Part shown: positions 11,632 through 25,300 of the stretch, one piece after another
How the letters are laid out: each line of letters starts with the position of its first letter
Position numbering within the stretch: position 1 is the first letter of the stretch
From: Macrostomum hystrix
Taxonomy: Eukaryota; Platyhelminthes; Macrostomidae
Direction of reading: 5' to 3'
Length of the DNA: 64,000 nt
NCBI GenBank assembly: GCA_950097015.1
Contig: CATNEN010000030.1
Span: forward strand, 605,001-669,000
Notes under the pieces: model-generated
Seen by the model: the letters and a program-made list of their open reading frames with translations, nothing else
Told to the model about the DNA's origin: nothing
Databases searched by the model: none
Translations under genes and position numbers: made by a program

Positions 11632-12381
11632 ATGAGCCTGACATCCGACAGCGGCGCCTGCTCAGTGTCGTCTTCCGACGCGTGCCCTCGCGACGGCTGG
11701 GATCCCGAAGAGGATGACGACGAGGAGGAGTTTGAGCTAGAACCGGCTGACGCGACCGGCGCCTTCGCAGCCGTGCCCACTGGTGCTCGCATTGATGACG
11801 GCATCGAGTTTGTCAACGACGCTGCCATTGTAGCCGCCGCTGCTGCAGCTGCCGCCGCCGCCAGCGGCTGCGGTCTTCAGCGGCGTCGCGGTGCCGCCCG
11901 CGGCCACGGCGCCGCCCGCCAGCCGCCGAACCGGGCCACCGGCAGCAATCGGAGCTACTCTCATCACCGGGAGCGCATCAGGCGGGAGCGCTTCATCGAA
12001 CTGTACGGAAAGCTACAACTGGCCATACCCAATCTGCAGGTATGCAAGCGGGCCACGCATCGCAAGATATTAACTGAGACAGCCGCCTACCTGGCCAGCA
12101 CCATCGCACAGATCAAAGCGCGTCGACGGGTTAGCAAACTGCGCGCCCTCCTAGCCCAGCTCGAGGCCGACGCTACCTACATGCGCCGCCTGTCAGGTGT
12201 TCAGCGGCATCGCCAGAACCCGCAGTTTCCGGGTCAGTTCAAGCAGCAGCTGCAGCCGCCGCCGCAGCAGCAGCAGCCGTACAGCTTGGTGCACCACGGC
12301 AGCGTCCAGCGGGTGCAGCAGCTGGCACCGGACGAGTCACCAACTGTACTGGCTATCGGAGACTGTTTCCTGATTGGCTGA
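11632..12381 (+). CDS. bHLH transcription factor (single exon)
   Basis: A 249-residue protein with an acidic N-terminal region (EEDDDEEEFELE near residue 24), a poly-Ala tract near residues 65-75, and a bHLH domain at about residues 107-165. The basic region reads HHRERIRRERF, with the His/Glu/Arg spacing used for E-box contact; helix 1 is FIELYGKLQLAIPNL, the loop contains KRATHRK, and helix 2 is ILTETAAYLASTIAQI. A leucine-containing helix (VSKLRALLAQLEADATYMRRL) follows directly, as in bHLH-zipper proteins of the MYC/MAX type. The C-terminus is Gln/Pro-rich. The ATG is 12 nt after an AG acceptor at 11618-11619. I cannot assign a subfamily; MYC/MAX-like is the best guess. AATAAA occurs at 12468. 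Confidence 0.85.
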   Translation: MSLTSDSGACSVSSSDACPRDGWDPEEDDDEEEFELEPADATGAFAAVPTGARIDDGIEFVNDAAIVAAAAAAAAAASGCGLQRRRGAARGHGAARQPPNRATGSNRSYSHHRERIRRERFIELYGKLQLAIPNLQVCKRATHRKILTETAAYLASTIAQIKARRRVSKLRALLAQLEADATYMRRLSGVQRHRQNPQFPGQFKQQLQPPPQQQQPYSLVHHGSVQRVQQLAPDESPTVLAIGDCFLIG

Positions 12382-12741
12382 ACAGATAGGGGGCCGGTCT
12401 TGCGTTTGGTCGTTTGTGCTTTTTCTAAGGAATTAGTCGGAAAATTTCTTGACAAAAAAGAGAAACAAATAAAGTGCACGCTTGAGCTTTGTTGGCAGTT
12501 TTTTGCGCTTCTCTCATTTCCTAACTTTGCCGGCCATTTATTGCTGGAAACTAATACAGCCGAACATCTTTGGGCCCATGTGGACAAGGGCTTCGCGAGT
12601 CTTTCGTGAATTGAAGAGACAAAAAAACTGTTCGTTTTCGCTGTCTTTTTTTCTTCTTTTTGTTTATCTTGGTTATCTTCTAGCTCTCTGGAGGTTTAAC
12701 TGACTAGGAATTGAGGCATATTTTTTTCTTCTTTTTACTTA

Positions 12742-13003
12742 ACCGATGAACAGTAGATTCACCACGGGGATATTTCAAATACCCACCTTTTCCTGTTTTC
12801 TTTATCTCTCTAAATCTCTCATAGGATTCGCGACGATGCTGACGTCAGACGGCTTTGAAAGTTAGTTCATCGTAAAGGGCGGAAAAGTTCGATCCATATG
12901 GTGGACTTTTACGAAAATCAGTCATTCGGTTTTGGGAGCTGTCGTGAAGTTTCCTGTGGTCTTTCCCCAGGGGAGCAATAGCATGGTCTTTCTACTGTCA
13001 ACG
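12742..13003 (-). mobile_element. Short TTAA/CAGTAGA-ended DNA element copy
   Basis: Ends carry ACAGTAGA (12752) and TCTACTGT (about 12990). The interior shares long stretches, in opposite orientation, with 33507-33680, including TTCATCGTAAAGGG, ATGGTGGACTTTTACGAAAA and TCATTCGGTTTTGGGAGCT. The other end shares GGTATTTGAAATA with 35223-35240. This identifies a non-autonomous family with at least two good copies in the window. Confidence 0.75.
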
Positions 13004-13325
13004 AATGAGTGTTGGGCATGTATTTGTTAACAATAAGTGGCACCAGTGTCTTATTGTGGGTATTTTACGAGCGTATTAGCTCAGGCTTGAGTTTGGGTAG
13101 GTTTGAGTGAACTGTACACAGACGCATACTGGAGAGCTGCTTCATTTCTCTTTAAGTTTCAAGAAATGTAATATTAAGAGCTTAAAAATTTGTAAGTGAA
13201 AAGGAAAGATTCATTTTTTGAGCTTTGAATTTACAACTTGAAATTAAATTCAGCTCGGTGCGTCGTGCGTTACTCGAAGGCGCATTGTGTCCAAGTAGAA
13301 AGCGCCTGTGTTGCGAGCACTCGAG

Positions 13326-16300
13326 ATGAGCGAGCTGCTGCAGACGGTGTGCGTCATCGCTCAGCAGAATGAGTCAGTGGAATCCGGCGATAGCGACCGA
13401 ATGCAGTCAATGTGGACAGCCTTGGCCGATGTTGAGCACCTGTGCAGTAGGTGCGTACATTGCAGTGGTGTGTAGTGTCGATTGCGGTGCTTCGGTTTCT
13501 TGCTAACTCTGCGTGCGTGTGCTAAAAATCCGTAAAAAATTTGCTTTGGTTCGTCACTTGTCAATCCTTTAATTGAAGTTTCGATTAGGTAACTTGCTGC
13601 TCAAGCGACTCTTGTCTCACGTAACGTATCACCTAAGTATTTGTGACTTTTCGAATGTGAAAGATGCGCCGGAACTCACTGTGCTTCACTCAAGTGCATA
13701 TCGTACGAGTTCGCATTACAATCATTATGCAGTTTTAAGGCATGAGAGCTGTGGCTAATTCAGCTGGCCCCTAAAGACACGTACACACACAGATACTGTA
13801 CTGTGCTTTTTCCTTGTCTGGTTGTGTAAACACTCGATGTTCCTTCGAGGGTTGGCCTGAATTTTACAGACAAGCTCCTAAGACTTCTCAACAAGACTGC
13901 GCCCCAAATGAATGTGACCTAGCCGCGGAATCAAGCTCTGGGATCTGAGAGCAAGAGGCAGACGCTACTCGTACAGTCAAATTCTGCTTGGCTTGCAAAC
14001 ATCGTAATCCCGAAAAAACACTTTATTACTTAAAATTGAAATTCAACTTGAAAAAAACAAATGATTGTATTCCGGCTGGCCGAACGCATCATTTGCAGGC
14101 TCGGCCTAACCTGCCACAGGGTTGAGTTCGGCCACCTTGACTATGGCAGCACTGGCGCCCTGCAGGATTTCTACAATTCAGACTTGGCCATTGTTGACAT
14201 GACGGTCAAGGTATCTTCTACTATCTACTGACACCTTAGTTTGTCAGTTTAGCAAATATTATTCTGTTTAGACCCTGATTACACGTGTACCTTAATCTTG
14301 GAAATTATCTGATTCACTATTGCTACGCTCGTACATAACATGACATCTATACGGCGTATTATCGCTTAACATTGAGCACTAACCTCTTTAATGTTAGTTT
14401 GATAGAGTGATTGCCTACAACTTAGAGATTTAATTCTGATTCATCTCTCCCTGTCTCATCTCCCGTTGTCTAATCTCTCCCCTGTCTTGTCTCTTCAATG
14501 TCTGTTTCTCCTCCGGCTTATATCTCCCCGGCTAATCTCTCTCCACTGTCTCATATCTCTGCTTGTGTTTATCTCCCAACTCATCTCTCGACTGTCTCAT
14601 CTCTCGACTGTCTCATCTCCCGACTGTCTCATCTCCCAACTGTCTCATCTCCCAACTGTCGCATCTCCCAACTGTCTCATCTCCCAACTGTCTCATCTCC
14701 CAACTGTCTCATCTCCCAACTGTCGCATCTCCCAACTGTCTCATCTCCCGACTGTCTCATCTCCCAACTGTCTCATCTCCCAACTGTCTCATCTCCCGAC
14801 TGTCTCATCTCCCAACTCATCTTTCGACTGTCTTATCTCCCAACTCATCTCCCGACTGTCTTATCTCCCAACTCATCACCCGACTGTCTCATCTCCCGAC
14901 TGTCTCATCTCCCAACTGTCTCATCTCCCGACGGTCTTATCTCCCAACTGTCTCATCTCCCAACTGTCTTATCTCCCAACTGTCTCATCTCCCAACTGTC
15001 TCATCTCCCGACTGTCTCATCTCCCAACTCATCTCCCGACTGTCTTATCTCCCAACTCATCACCCGACTGTCTCATCTCCCAACTCATCTCCCGACTGTC
15101 TCATCTCCCGACTGTCTCATCTCCCGACTGTCTCATCTCCCGACTGTCTCATCTCTCGACTGTCTCATCTCCCAACTGTCTCATCTCCCAACTGTCTCAT
15201 CTCCCAACTGTCTCATCTCCCGACTGTCTCATCTCCCAACTCATCTCCCGACTGTCTTATCTCCCAACTCATCACCCGACTGTCTCATCTCCCAACTCAT
15301 CCCCCGACTGTCTCATCTCCCGACTGTCTCATCTCCCAACTGTCTCATCTCCCGACTGTCTCATCTCCCAACTGTCTCATCTCCCAACTGTCTCATCTCC
15401 CAACTGTCTCATCTCCCAACTGTCTCATCTCCCAACTGTCTCATCTCCCAACTGTCTCATCTCCCGACTGTCTCATCTCCCAACTCATCTCCCGACTGTC
15501 TTATCTCCCAACTCATCACCCGACTGTCTCATCTCCCAACTCATCCCCCGACTGTCTCATCTCCCGACTGTCTCATCTCCCAACTGTCTCATCTCCCAAC
15601 TGTCTCATCTCCCGACTGTCTCATCTCCCGACTGTCTCATCTCCCAACTGTCTCATCTCCCAACTGTCTCATCTCCCAACTGTCTCATCTCCCAACTGTC
15701 TCATCTCCCGACTGTCTCATCTCCCAACTGTCTCATCTCCCAACTGTCTCATCTCCCAACTGTCTCATCTCCCGACTGTCTCATCTCCCGACTGTCTCAT
15801 CTCCCAACTGTCTCATCTCCCAACTGTCTCATCTCCCAACTGTCTCATCTCCCAACTGTCTCATCTCCCAACTGTCTCATCTCCCGACTGTCTCATCTCC
15901 CGACTGTCTCATCTCCCAACTGTCTCATCTCCCGACTGTCTCATCTCCCGACTGTCTCATCTCCCAACTGTCTCATCTCCCGACTGTCTCATCTCCCGAC
16001 TGTCTCATCTCCCAACTGTCTCATCTCCCGACTGTCTCATCTCCCAACTGTCTCATCTCCCAACTGTCTCATCTCCCGACTGTCTCATCTCCCAACTGTC
16101 TCATCTCCCAACTGTCTCATCTCCCGACTGTCTCATCTCCCGACTGTCTCATCTCCCAACTGTCTCATCTCCCAACTGTCTCATCTCCCAACTGTCTCAT
16201 CTCCCAACTGTCTCATCTCCCAACTGTCTCATCTCCCAACTGTCTCATCTCCCGACTGTCTCATCTCCCAACTGTCTCATCTCCCGACTGTCTCATCTCC

Positions 16301-19300
16301 CAACTGTCTCATCTCCCGACTGTCTCATCTCTCAACTGTCTCATCTCCCGACTGTCTCATCTCCCGACTGTCTCATCTCCCAACTGTCTCATCTCCCGAC
16401 TGTCTCATCTCCCAACTGTCTCATCTCCCGACTGTCTCATCACCCGACTGTCTCATCTCCCGACTGTCTCATCTCCCGACTGTCTCATCTCCCGACTGTC
16501 TCATCTCCCAACTGTCTCATCTCTCGACTGTCTCATCTCCCAACTGTCTCATCTCCCGACTGTCTCATCTCCCGACTGTCTCATCTCCCAACTGTCTCAT
16601 CTCCCGACTGTCTCATCTCCCAACTGTCTCATCTCCCAACTGTCTCATCTCCCGACTGTCTCATCTCCCAACTGTCTCATCTCCCAACTGTCTCATCTCC
16701 CGACTGTCTCATCTCCCGACTGTCTCATCTCCCAACTGTCTCATCTCCCAACTGTCTCATCTCCCAACTGTCTCATCTCCCAACTGTCTCATCTCCCAAC
16801 TGTCTCATCTCCCAACTGTCTCATCTCCCGACTGTCTCATCTCCCAACTGTCTCATCTCCCGACTGTCTCATCTCCCAACTGTCTCATCTCCCGACTGTC
16901 TCATCTCTCAACTGTCTCATCTCCCGACTGTCTCATCTCTCAACTGTCTCATCTCCCAACTGTCTCATCTCCCAACTGTCTCATCTCTCAACTGTCTCAT
17001 CTCCCAACTGTCTCATCTCCCAACTGTCTCATCTCCCAACTGTCTCATCTCCCAACTGTCTCATCTCCCAACTGTCTCATCTCCCAACTGTCTCATCTCC
17101 CGACTGTCTCATCTCCCGACTGTCTCATCTCCCGACTGTCTCATCTCCCGACTGTCTCATCTCCCAACTGTCTCATCTCTCGACTGTCTCATCTCCCAAC
17201 TGTCTCATCTCCCAACTGTCTCATCTCCCAACTGTCTCATCTCCCGACTGTCTCATCTCCCGACTGTCTCATCTCCCAACTGTCTCATCTCCCGACTGTC
17301 TCATCACCCGACTGTCTCATCTCCCGACTGTCTCATCTCCCGACTGTCTCATCTCCCGACTGTCTCATCTCCCAACTGTCTCATCTCTCGACTGTCTCAT
17401 CTCCCAACTGTCTCATCTCCCAACTGTCTCATCTCCCAACTGTCTCATCTCCCAACTGTCTCATCTCCCGACTGTCTCATCTCCCGACTGTCTCATCTCC
17501 CAACTGTCTCATCTCCCGACTGTCTCATCTCCCGACTGTCTCATCTCCCGACTGTCTCATCTCCCGACTGTCTCATCTCCCGACTGTCTCATCTCCCGAC
17601 TGTCTCATCTCCCAACTGTCTCATCTCTCGACTGTCTCATCTCCCGACTGTCTCATCTCCCAACTGTCTCATCTCCCAACTGTCTCATCTCCCAACTGTC
17701 TCATCTCCCGACTGTCTCATCTCCCAACTGTCTCATCTCCCGACTGTCTCATCTCCCAACTGTCTCATCTCCCAACTGTCTCATCTCCCGACTGTCTCAT
17801 CTCCCGACTGTCTCATCTCCCGACTGTCTCATCTCCCGACTGTCTCATCTCCCGACTGTCTCATCTCCCAACTGTCTCATCTCTCGACTGTCTCATCTCC
17901 CGACTGTCTCATCTCCCAACTGTCTCATCCCCCAACTGTCTCATCTCTCAACTCATCTCCCCTCTCTCATCTCATCTCTCAACTGTCTCCTCAGTCCCTG
18001 TCTCATGTCCGCCGTGTTGATTTTACGTGCTAAAAATCAAAGGTGTGTGTTTGTGACTGTAAAAAATACAGCCTCGTCGTCGTTTAAGCTAATAAATAAT
18101 CCTAATGGTATTGCCGACCCCAGTATTTTCTATGGTATTTGCTACTAACCTTGGCTTTTTCCATCTTTGTTCGAGATCTCACTTTTAGTTATTTTAAATC
18201 ATTTTTTGCTGCTTTCTAAAAACTCGTATTTTGTGTTTTGCCCACTTTTACTAAGTGGATTTAGACTTTTATTCCATATACAAACGTCGATCCTACTATA
18301 TACAAGGGATCGTTTTATATTAAAAAATTACCACTATTTACTCCGCGTCGCGGCAAATTCAGTGTTTCAACCCCGCCCAACCCCTAAAAACAGGCGCAGC
18401 GGTTCACACTGTTGCACCAGATGAAGATTCGCTACAGTATGGGACTTTTGGGCAATGTGGCCCTGCTGTGCCACTCGAGTGACGAGGATACCGAGTCTGT
18501 GCGAGTGAGTCTTCGCAACTTTTTTATTTCTAATTTCGCAGACTTGAATTGCATGTTGAGCCTCATAAACCAGAGGCCCAGCCGCCGCTATTGCGTGCCC
18601 TGTGTACAGCTGCTCAGTCTATGGACTGGTGGGCCACGAAACCCACTCAAATTTCTATCTCAGCTAATTCTTGTACACATTTTGTAGCTGGGCGAACTGA
18701 AGCAATTGGGAATTAAGCGTCAGTCTCAAGTACAAAGATTGTTTCCCTTGAGCGGGTGGGTGTGAGTGCCAGAGCGGTTAACGCGTACGCCTCTCGCACC
18801 AAGGTCCCTGAGCTCGAATCCGCGGCAAGGCCACATTCATTTGGGGCGCAGCCGCGCAGAGAAGGCTTGGGGGCTTGTCGTGCAATCTATGCCCTTGATG
18901 GCCAACCTCCAAGGCACAGTAAAAGTGTACACTGCCTGACGATGAGAAAGTCAGGACAGATGTACACACCTGTGTGAGTGTGTGCTCAGGAGAGTAAGTG
19001 GAATGGGCAGAATTTCCTCTCACTTTCTGCGGGTCTACAATCACCGATTTATGGATAAGTGCCTACAACTAATCCAGACACAATTCATCAAATAAATGTG
19101 GCCTCGCCACGGAATCGGGGTTAGTGACCTTGGGGCGAGAGGTAAATGCGTTAGACCGCTCTGCCACACCCCCAAAAATGCTCGAATGCTGCTATCGCCA
19201 CACCAAGGGCATGCTATCGGAGTCAGACCGCCTCGTGGTATACACTATCGCCAAGAGACCAATGTCCGGCTCTGACGGGACAGCAGGAATCGATCAGCGG

Positions 19301-22300
19301 TACTGCGTCGTTTTTCCAGATGGCTCCGGCGGCGGCGGCGGTCGACTCTATGGGCGTTTAAAGCGTCTAGTCAAGGAGCACAGACGAACGGCATTAGCCA
19401 GGTGGGTTCAGTCGTGGTTATTTAAATCGGGGTGCAGTGTCGTTAAGAAACGAGCCAACGGCGATACTAAATCGTCAATCACTTTTCTGTTTTGCAATGT
19501 TCCTGGCCTACTGGTATTATATTTAAATTGTTGGACTCTTAGGCTTTAAATTAGAGATCCACCAATTAGAGATCCACCAATTAGTGATCCACCAATTAGA
19601 GATCCACCAATTAGAGATCCACCAATTAGATATCGACCAATTTGATATCGACCAATTAGAGATCCACCAATAAAAGATCCACCAATTAGAGATCCACCAA
19701 TTAGAGATCCACCAATTAAAGATCCACCAATTAGAGATCCACCAATTAGAGATCCACCAATTAGTGATCCACCAATTAGAGATCCACCAATTAGAGATCC
19801 ACCAATTAGATATCGACCAATTTGATATCGACCAATTAGAGATCCACCAATTAAAGATCCACCAATTAGAGATCCACCAATTAAAGATCCACCAATTAGA
19901 GATCCACCAATTAGTGATCCACCAATTAAAGATCCACCAATTAGAGATCCACCAATTAGAGATCCACCAATTAAAGATCCACCAATTAGAGATCCACCAA
20001 TTAAAGATCCACCAATTAGAGATCCACCAATTAGTGATCCACCAATTAAAGGTCCATCTTCAGGTTTTCTATTGGGTATCCATTAGACATGGTTAAATCT
20101 TGTATAAAGTTTTTGCAAACCGCCATGTTTTGCATTAAGAATGCCACGCTTACAGTTGTCCTGTGCTAAACACTTTATTCGCCGATGTACGAGCTATTAT
20201 CTGATTTGGTTACTTCTTAAGTTCTTGAAAGATAATCGGACTAACATTTCTTTAAGATTAAAATAGTCTTTTTTACTGGTCCATAGGCGCCAGGCCGCCT
20301 ACCTGGACGAGCTGAGAGCCGCCACTTCGCAGAACCAGGGGCTGCGCGCCCGTCTAGCCGCAATGCGACGACGTCTGGACGATCCGGAGCTACTGTCAAC
20401 TGAGGTGCTGCTCACAACACTGCTGGCATACAGGTCTGTGGATACTTTGTGAAACTTCTGTGGAAACTTAAGCCCATAAGGACCAAACTGTACATACCCC
20501 TGTGTGAGTGTGTGCAAAACTGCTTACCAATTGCACCTGGCACTAATTAACTACCACGCTATCCAGGAAAGCTCAGGACTACTCAGCCATGGTGACACTC
20601 ATCGAGCAGGTTGGCGATCAGTACTATTATGCCTTTGCCCTCAATCGGCGCAATCAACCTGGAGATCGTCAGCAGGCGCTGCAGGTCGCCACGGCCGCAC
20701 TGGAAGCTGCTGGTGGCCCTGTACCCTCCCTGCAGGGCCTGCTGGGGCGAATTCACAAGGACCGGTTCACTGACTCAGACTGCCGTGACGACAGCGCTCT
20801 CAAGCAGTCGCTGCACTGGTGCGTACGGGAGTCTTGGCTACCTGACCCACTGTCTGTCAAACCTGCCCCACTGTCTGTCAAACCTGCCCCACTGTCTGTC
20901 AAACCTGCCCCACTGTCTGTCAAACCTGACCCACTCTGTCAAACCTGCCCCACTGTCTATCGAGCATGAGCCATGGTCTATTAAGCATGACCCACTGCCT
21001 GTAAGGCAAGACCCACTGCCTATAAGGCAAGACCCACTGCCTATAAGGCAAGACCCACTGTCTATTAAGCATGACCCACTGTCTCTTAAGCATGACCCAC
21101 TGTCTCTTAAGCATGACCCACTGTCTCATAGCATGACCCACTGTCTATTGATCATAACCCACTGTCTATTAAGCATGACCCACTGTCTATTAAGCATGAC
21201 CCACTGTCTCATAGCATGACCCACTGTCTATTGATCATAACCCACTGTCTATTAAGCATGACCCACTGTCTCTTAAGCATGACCCACTGTCTCTTAAGCA
21301 TGACCCACTGTCTCATAGCATGACCCACTGTCTATTGATCATAACCCACTGTCTATTAAGCATGACCCACTGTCTATCAAGCATGACCCACTGTCTATCA
21401 AGCATGACCCACTGTCTATCAAACCTGTCCCACAGACAGCAGTAGTCACTGCCTACCTTGAAATTCTCAGGTACCGCCAGGCTTTCCAAGCGCATCCCAA
21501 CGAATTCACTGGCGTCAACCTGGCCTCAATGCTGCTGGCGGCTGGCGAAGCTGAAGGCCAGGAATTCCAGCGCGTTGCCATGGTGATTAACGGAATGCTT
21601 GGCCGTCGTGGCTCCATTGAGACGCTCACCGACTACTGGCTGGTGGCGGCATTCTTTGAGATCAGCGTTTTGACGCAGAACTACGCGAAGGCCTGCCAGG
21701 CGGCGGCCTGCATGCACCGGCTCGAGCCGCCCTTGTGGCACCTGCGCCTCACAATGGACAAGGTGGCGCTGGTGCTGCGGTTCCGACCGCCGAAGCCAAC
21801 TCGCCTATTCAGCTTCTGGCTCGAGTACTTCCAGGCGATGGCGGCCGAGGCGCCGGATCGATCGGCGGATGCGGGTGCTGAGGTGGTGGAGGATGTCGCA
21901 TTAATTACGCCTCCGACACCTCCGCCATCGTCACCGGTGGATCCAGAGCTGGCCCCGGCCTCTGAGTTTCTGGCACTGCTAACAGAGTCTGAGGTGGGCG
22001 AGTGGCCTGTACGAGTTCTGGTAAGATACTTTTTGTGCTAGTTTTGTCTGACCTACCTAATAAGCCTGATTCTTGGGTAGTCATGCGGGTAATCACTAGT
22101 GTGTTAACAGTAGAACTACCAAGCTATTTTGCCACCCGTTTTTATACCAAGGGGGGATTTCCCAACAGCATTGGGTGGTGACTGATTGTTTGACAGGCAA
22201 TGGTGTACTGTGGTTGAGCTGCGCCTAATATTTAGGCTTGATCAGTGAAATTGGAGAAATTCGCGTCAGTGTGACCATAGTAGCCTAGTTCCACCTGTTG

Positions 22301-25300
22301 TAGCCCTTGAAGGTCCAGCAAGTCCGCCTTGATAAAGGTAGGTGACATCGGAAGACGGAGATAATTCAGGCACATTCGGGTGACAGGCTGATTAATTTTG
22401 AAGGCCTGGCAAGGCCGCACTGAGGTGCAGTGCAAATTTGTGTATAGGGCTGTATGAAATACACTAGCGCTTATAGGCAAAATCAGACCTTCGGCCAGAA
22501 CCACTGAATATCTCGGCGGTCTGAAGAGCTGGCGACTTGATTCTTGTTTCAGAAGATGCACAGCAAAAAGTTGGCCCGTGTTCTTGAGTTTCGTGTACAT
22601 GCGTTGCACTGTTCGGGTGCAGCACAAAAATTGTCAGGTGGGGAATTGGAGAGTTCTATTGTTAATTGGCGAACGTAAAATATAATATCTATTACCAACC
22701 TACCTTCCGTTTCCAGGTAGGCCATGGCTGGCTGTCAGTTCGCGGAGTCACCGACTCGACGGACGTGGAAGAAGAGCCGCCGCTGGCTGATGAGAGCCGG
22801 CGCGCACCGCCGCCTGCCAACTCCGGGGGCCACTTCCGCCTGTCCCTGTCCGAGGACCAGTTGCGCCGGGTGTGCCTAGCGGAGCGCCACCGTCGGGCCG
22901 CCTTCCTGTTCAGCCTGGGCGACGATCTGCGCCTTCTGTTTGCTGGCCGGCTGGCGCGGTCGGCCTTCTATGCCGCGGTGGCCGCTCGCCTGCCCAGCGT
23001 AGCTCGTGGCGCCGAGCCCAGCCTGCGGGCCGGGTTCGAGCCCCAGCTGGACTTTGAGTACGAATTGGCGCCCTCCGGCCAGAGGCGCGAACTCGGCCGC
23101 GGCTCGTTTGGCGTTGTGTACAGCGCGATCGAAAGGAAGCGACAGGTGTGTTGTCGTGGCACAGATGAGTTTCATTCGGAGCTTACAAAGTGACCTTGAG
23201 GTTAGATTAAGTCTAAGGTTAATTGATTTTCATTTAAAAGTTAAAGAATCACTGTAAAATTAAATTTTTTTCACTAAATAAGCGCAGCATATTAATCCGC
23301 CTACTGCAAGTAACATGCGCTTTTTACTATATTTTTATATTTGTACTTTTGCCCCAGTGATCGCTTTAGTTCGATGTTTCTATTTGCTCGTCCAAACGCC
23401 CGCCTTACAGATCAAGATCGCGGTGAAAGAGATCTCGGAGGACCGGGTGCCGCATGTGCAAGCTCTGCACGAGGAGATCCGACTGCAGAGCCGGCTGCAT
23501 CACAGGAACATTGTCGGCCTGCTGGGCTCACTGTCTGAGGCTGGCGTCGTCAAGATCTTCATGGAGCAGGTATGACTATGAGGAATAATAGAAGAAGATA
23601 AATGAGGAAGGTGCCTGCTAGCATTGACCCTCAATACTGAACTGATAAATAAGCTCACCTATAATCAGGTACCCGGTGGCTCCCTGGGAGCTCTGATCAA
23701 GCGAGTCGGACCGCTCCGTGAGGACACCACGGCGCACTATTCGCAACAGATACTCGAGGGCCTCCGTTACCTGCACGAGAACCGCATTGTGCACCGGGAT
23801 ATTAAGTCTGACAACATACTGGTCAACGCCTACAGCGGCGCCATCAAGATCACAGACTTCGGCACTAGCCGCCGCCTACGCGGGCTGGATAACGCCGTGG
23901 CCACCTTCGCTGGCACCTTTCGCTACATGAGCCCGGAGGCAGCCAACCTGGGTGCCGAGGGATACGGCTACCCGGCCGACGTTTGGTCATTTGGCTGCAC
24001 CGCCGTTGAGATGCTCAGCGGCCAGCCGCCGTTCAATGAGCTGGCAACGCCACAGGCGGCATTGTACGAGGTGAGCGCGGAAGGCATAATTTAGCACGCT
24101 TTTTCATTGCTTTGCTTTCAGTGATACAAGCTCACATTCTAGATACATGTACGTTAGTCTGGCACAGGCACATATTCTATAGTTGCATGAGTCCGTCATA
24201 AGCGCACATTCTATTCGTAGATACATGAGTCTATAAGACATTAGTCTACCATATTCTCTAAACCTGTGAATGATAGAATCACATGGAAATAAAGAGTTGG
24301 GTCAGGTCTACAGACATAGGCCCTTCTGCCGAAGCAATCGGGAATTACACGATGCAGTTTATTTCTCTTAGACTGAGATTTGAACTCCCGACCTCTTCAA
24401 TCTCTCGGTCAGAAGTCCGAAGCTCTAACGATGCCTTCCCTTTAGTCCGGATTCCTTAGTTCGTATGGTATATATAAAAACTCTGTCGAGAATTCATATT
24501 TAATTATTCTTAAAGCAAGTCCAGAAAACTATAGTCAAACCATCGGTTAAATTTAACTCAATCTGTACACTGAACTTGGGTGTGGTGAAAATGAAAATCG
24601 ATAGAAATGATCTTGTTTCAAATGAGAAGACAGTCGGGACGCAAAAACGCCATCGATCCATCGAGGTAGGGGGGATGGCTTGCCTTGGGGTGGCCTAAAG
24701 TATGTACATTGATGGAACTTATAAACCTCCGCTTGCTTGTACACAGTGTTTCTATTTTTAGCCTGTGGCCTTGTCCTAGCGTGTGACCGATTAACTATTT
24801 TATTTCAAAGTGACTGGTACCCTCAGTCTATACGAGTCTATTAGTTTAGGGGTTGGTTAATATTACACAAACTTGTGTCTCACATAGAAGGAAAAGGGTG
24901 GATAAGTTTTAACTTCTGATTCTGAAACAAAGTATTTTATAACTCTACAATCTACACATGTCTAGTATTAACTACTAACTGTTGTATTGTTGTGATATTA
25001 ACTCTTTATTTCAAGCTGGGTAAGTCTGTATTTTTCTATTCTTCATCGTTACTTAATTATAAATCAGTATCGGGAATCCCGAATCTGCCAACAACTCACT
25101 ACTGGAAATAAAGTTGCAGATTTTTTTTTACTATTTACTATTTCAATTTTTTAAATCTAATTTAAAAATATTACGTCAAAATGGAGTAAAAATGATAGGC
25201 AATTCAACGATGATTCAGCAAAAATCCTGCTTGAGTGTTCATTGTGCCTTGAAGGCGAGGCGTAAAACTTCAACCGTATTAGCGCATTTGCATGCATATA

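Noticed and set aside
14466-18148. Three overlapping open frames of more than 1,150 codons
   Set aside because: They are all readings of one 16-bp satellite that has no stop codon in the three plus frames; the amino-acid pattern repeats every 16 residues (48 nt) and sits in an ASK intron.
18757-18840. tRNA-Leu/Ser gene
   Set aside because: Promoter boxes are present but the cloverleaf is not, and the same head is followed by a shared body at several sites: a SINE.
22232-22627. 131-codon minus-strand frame with a start codon
   Set aside because: Part of it is the dispersed repeat also found at 25600; it lies in ASK intron 7 without splice evidence.
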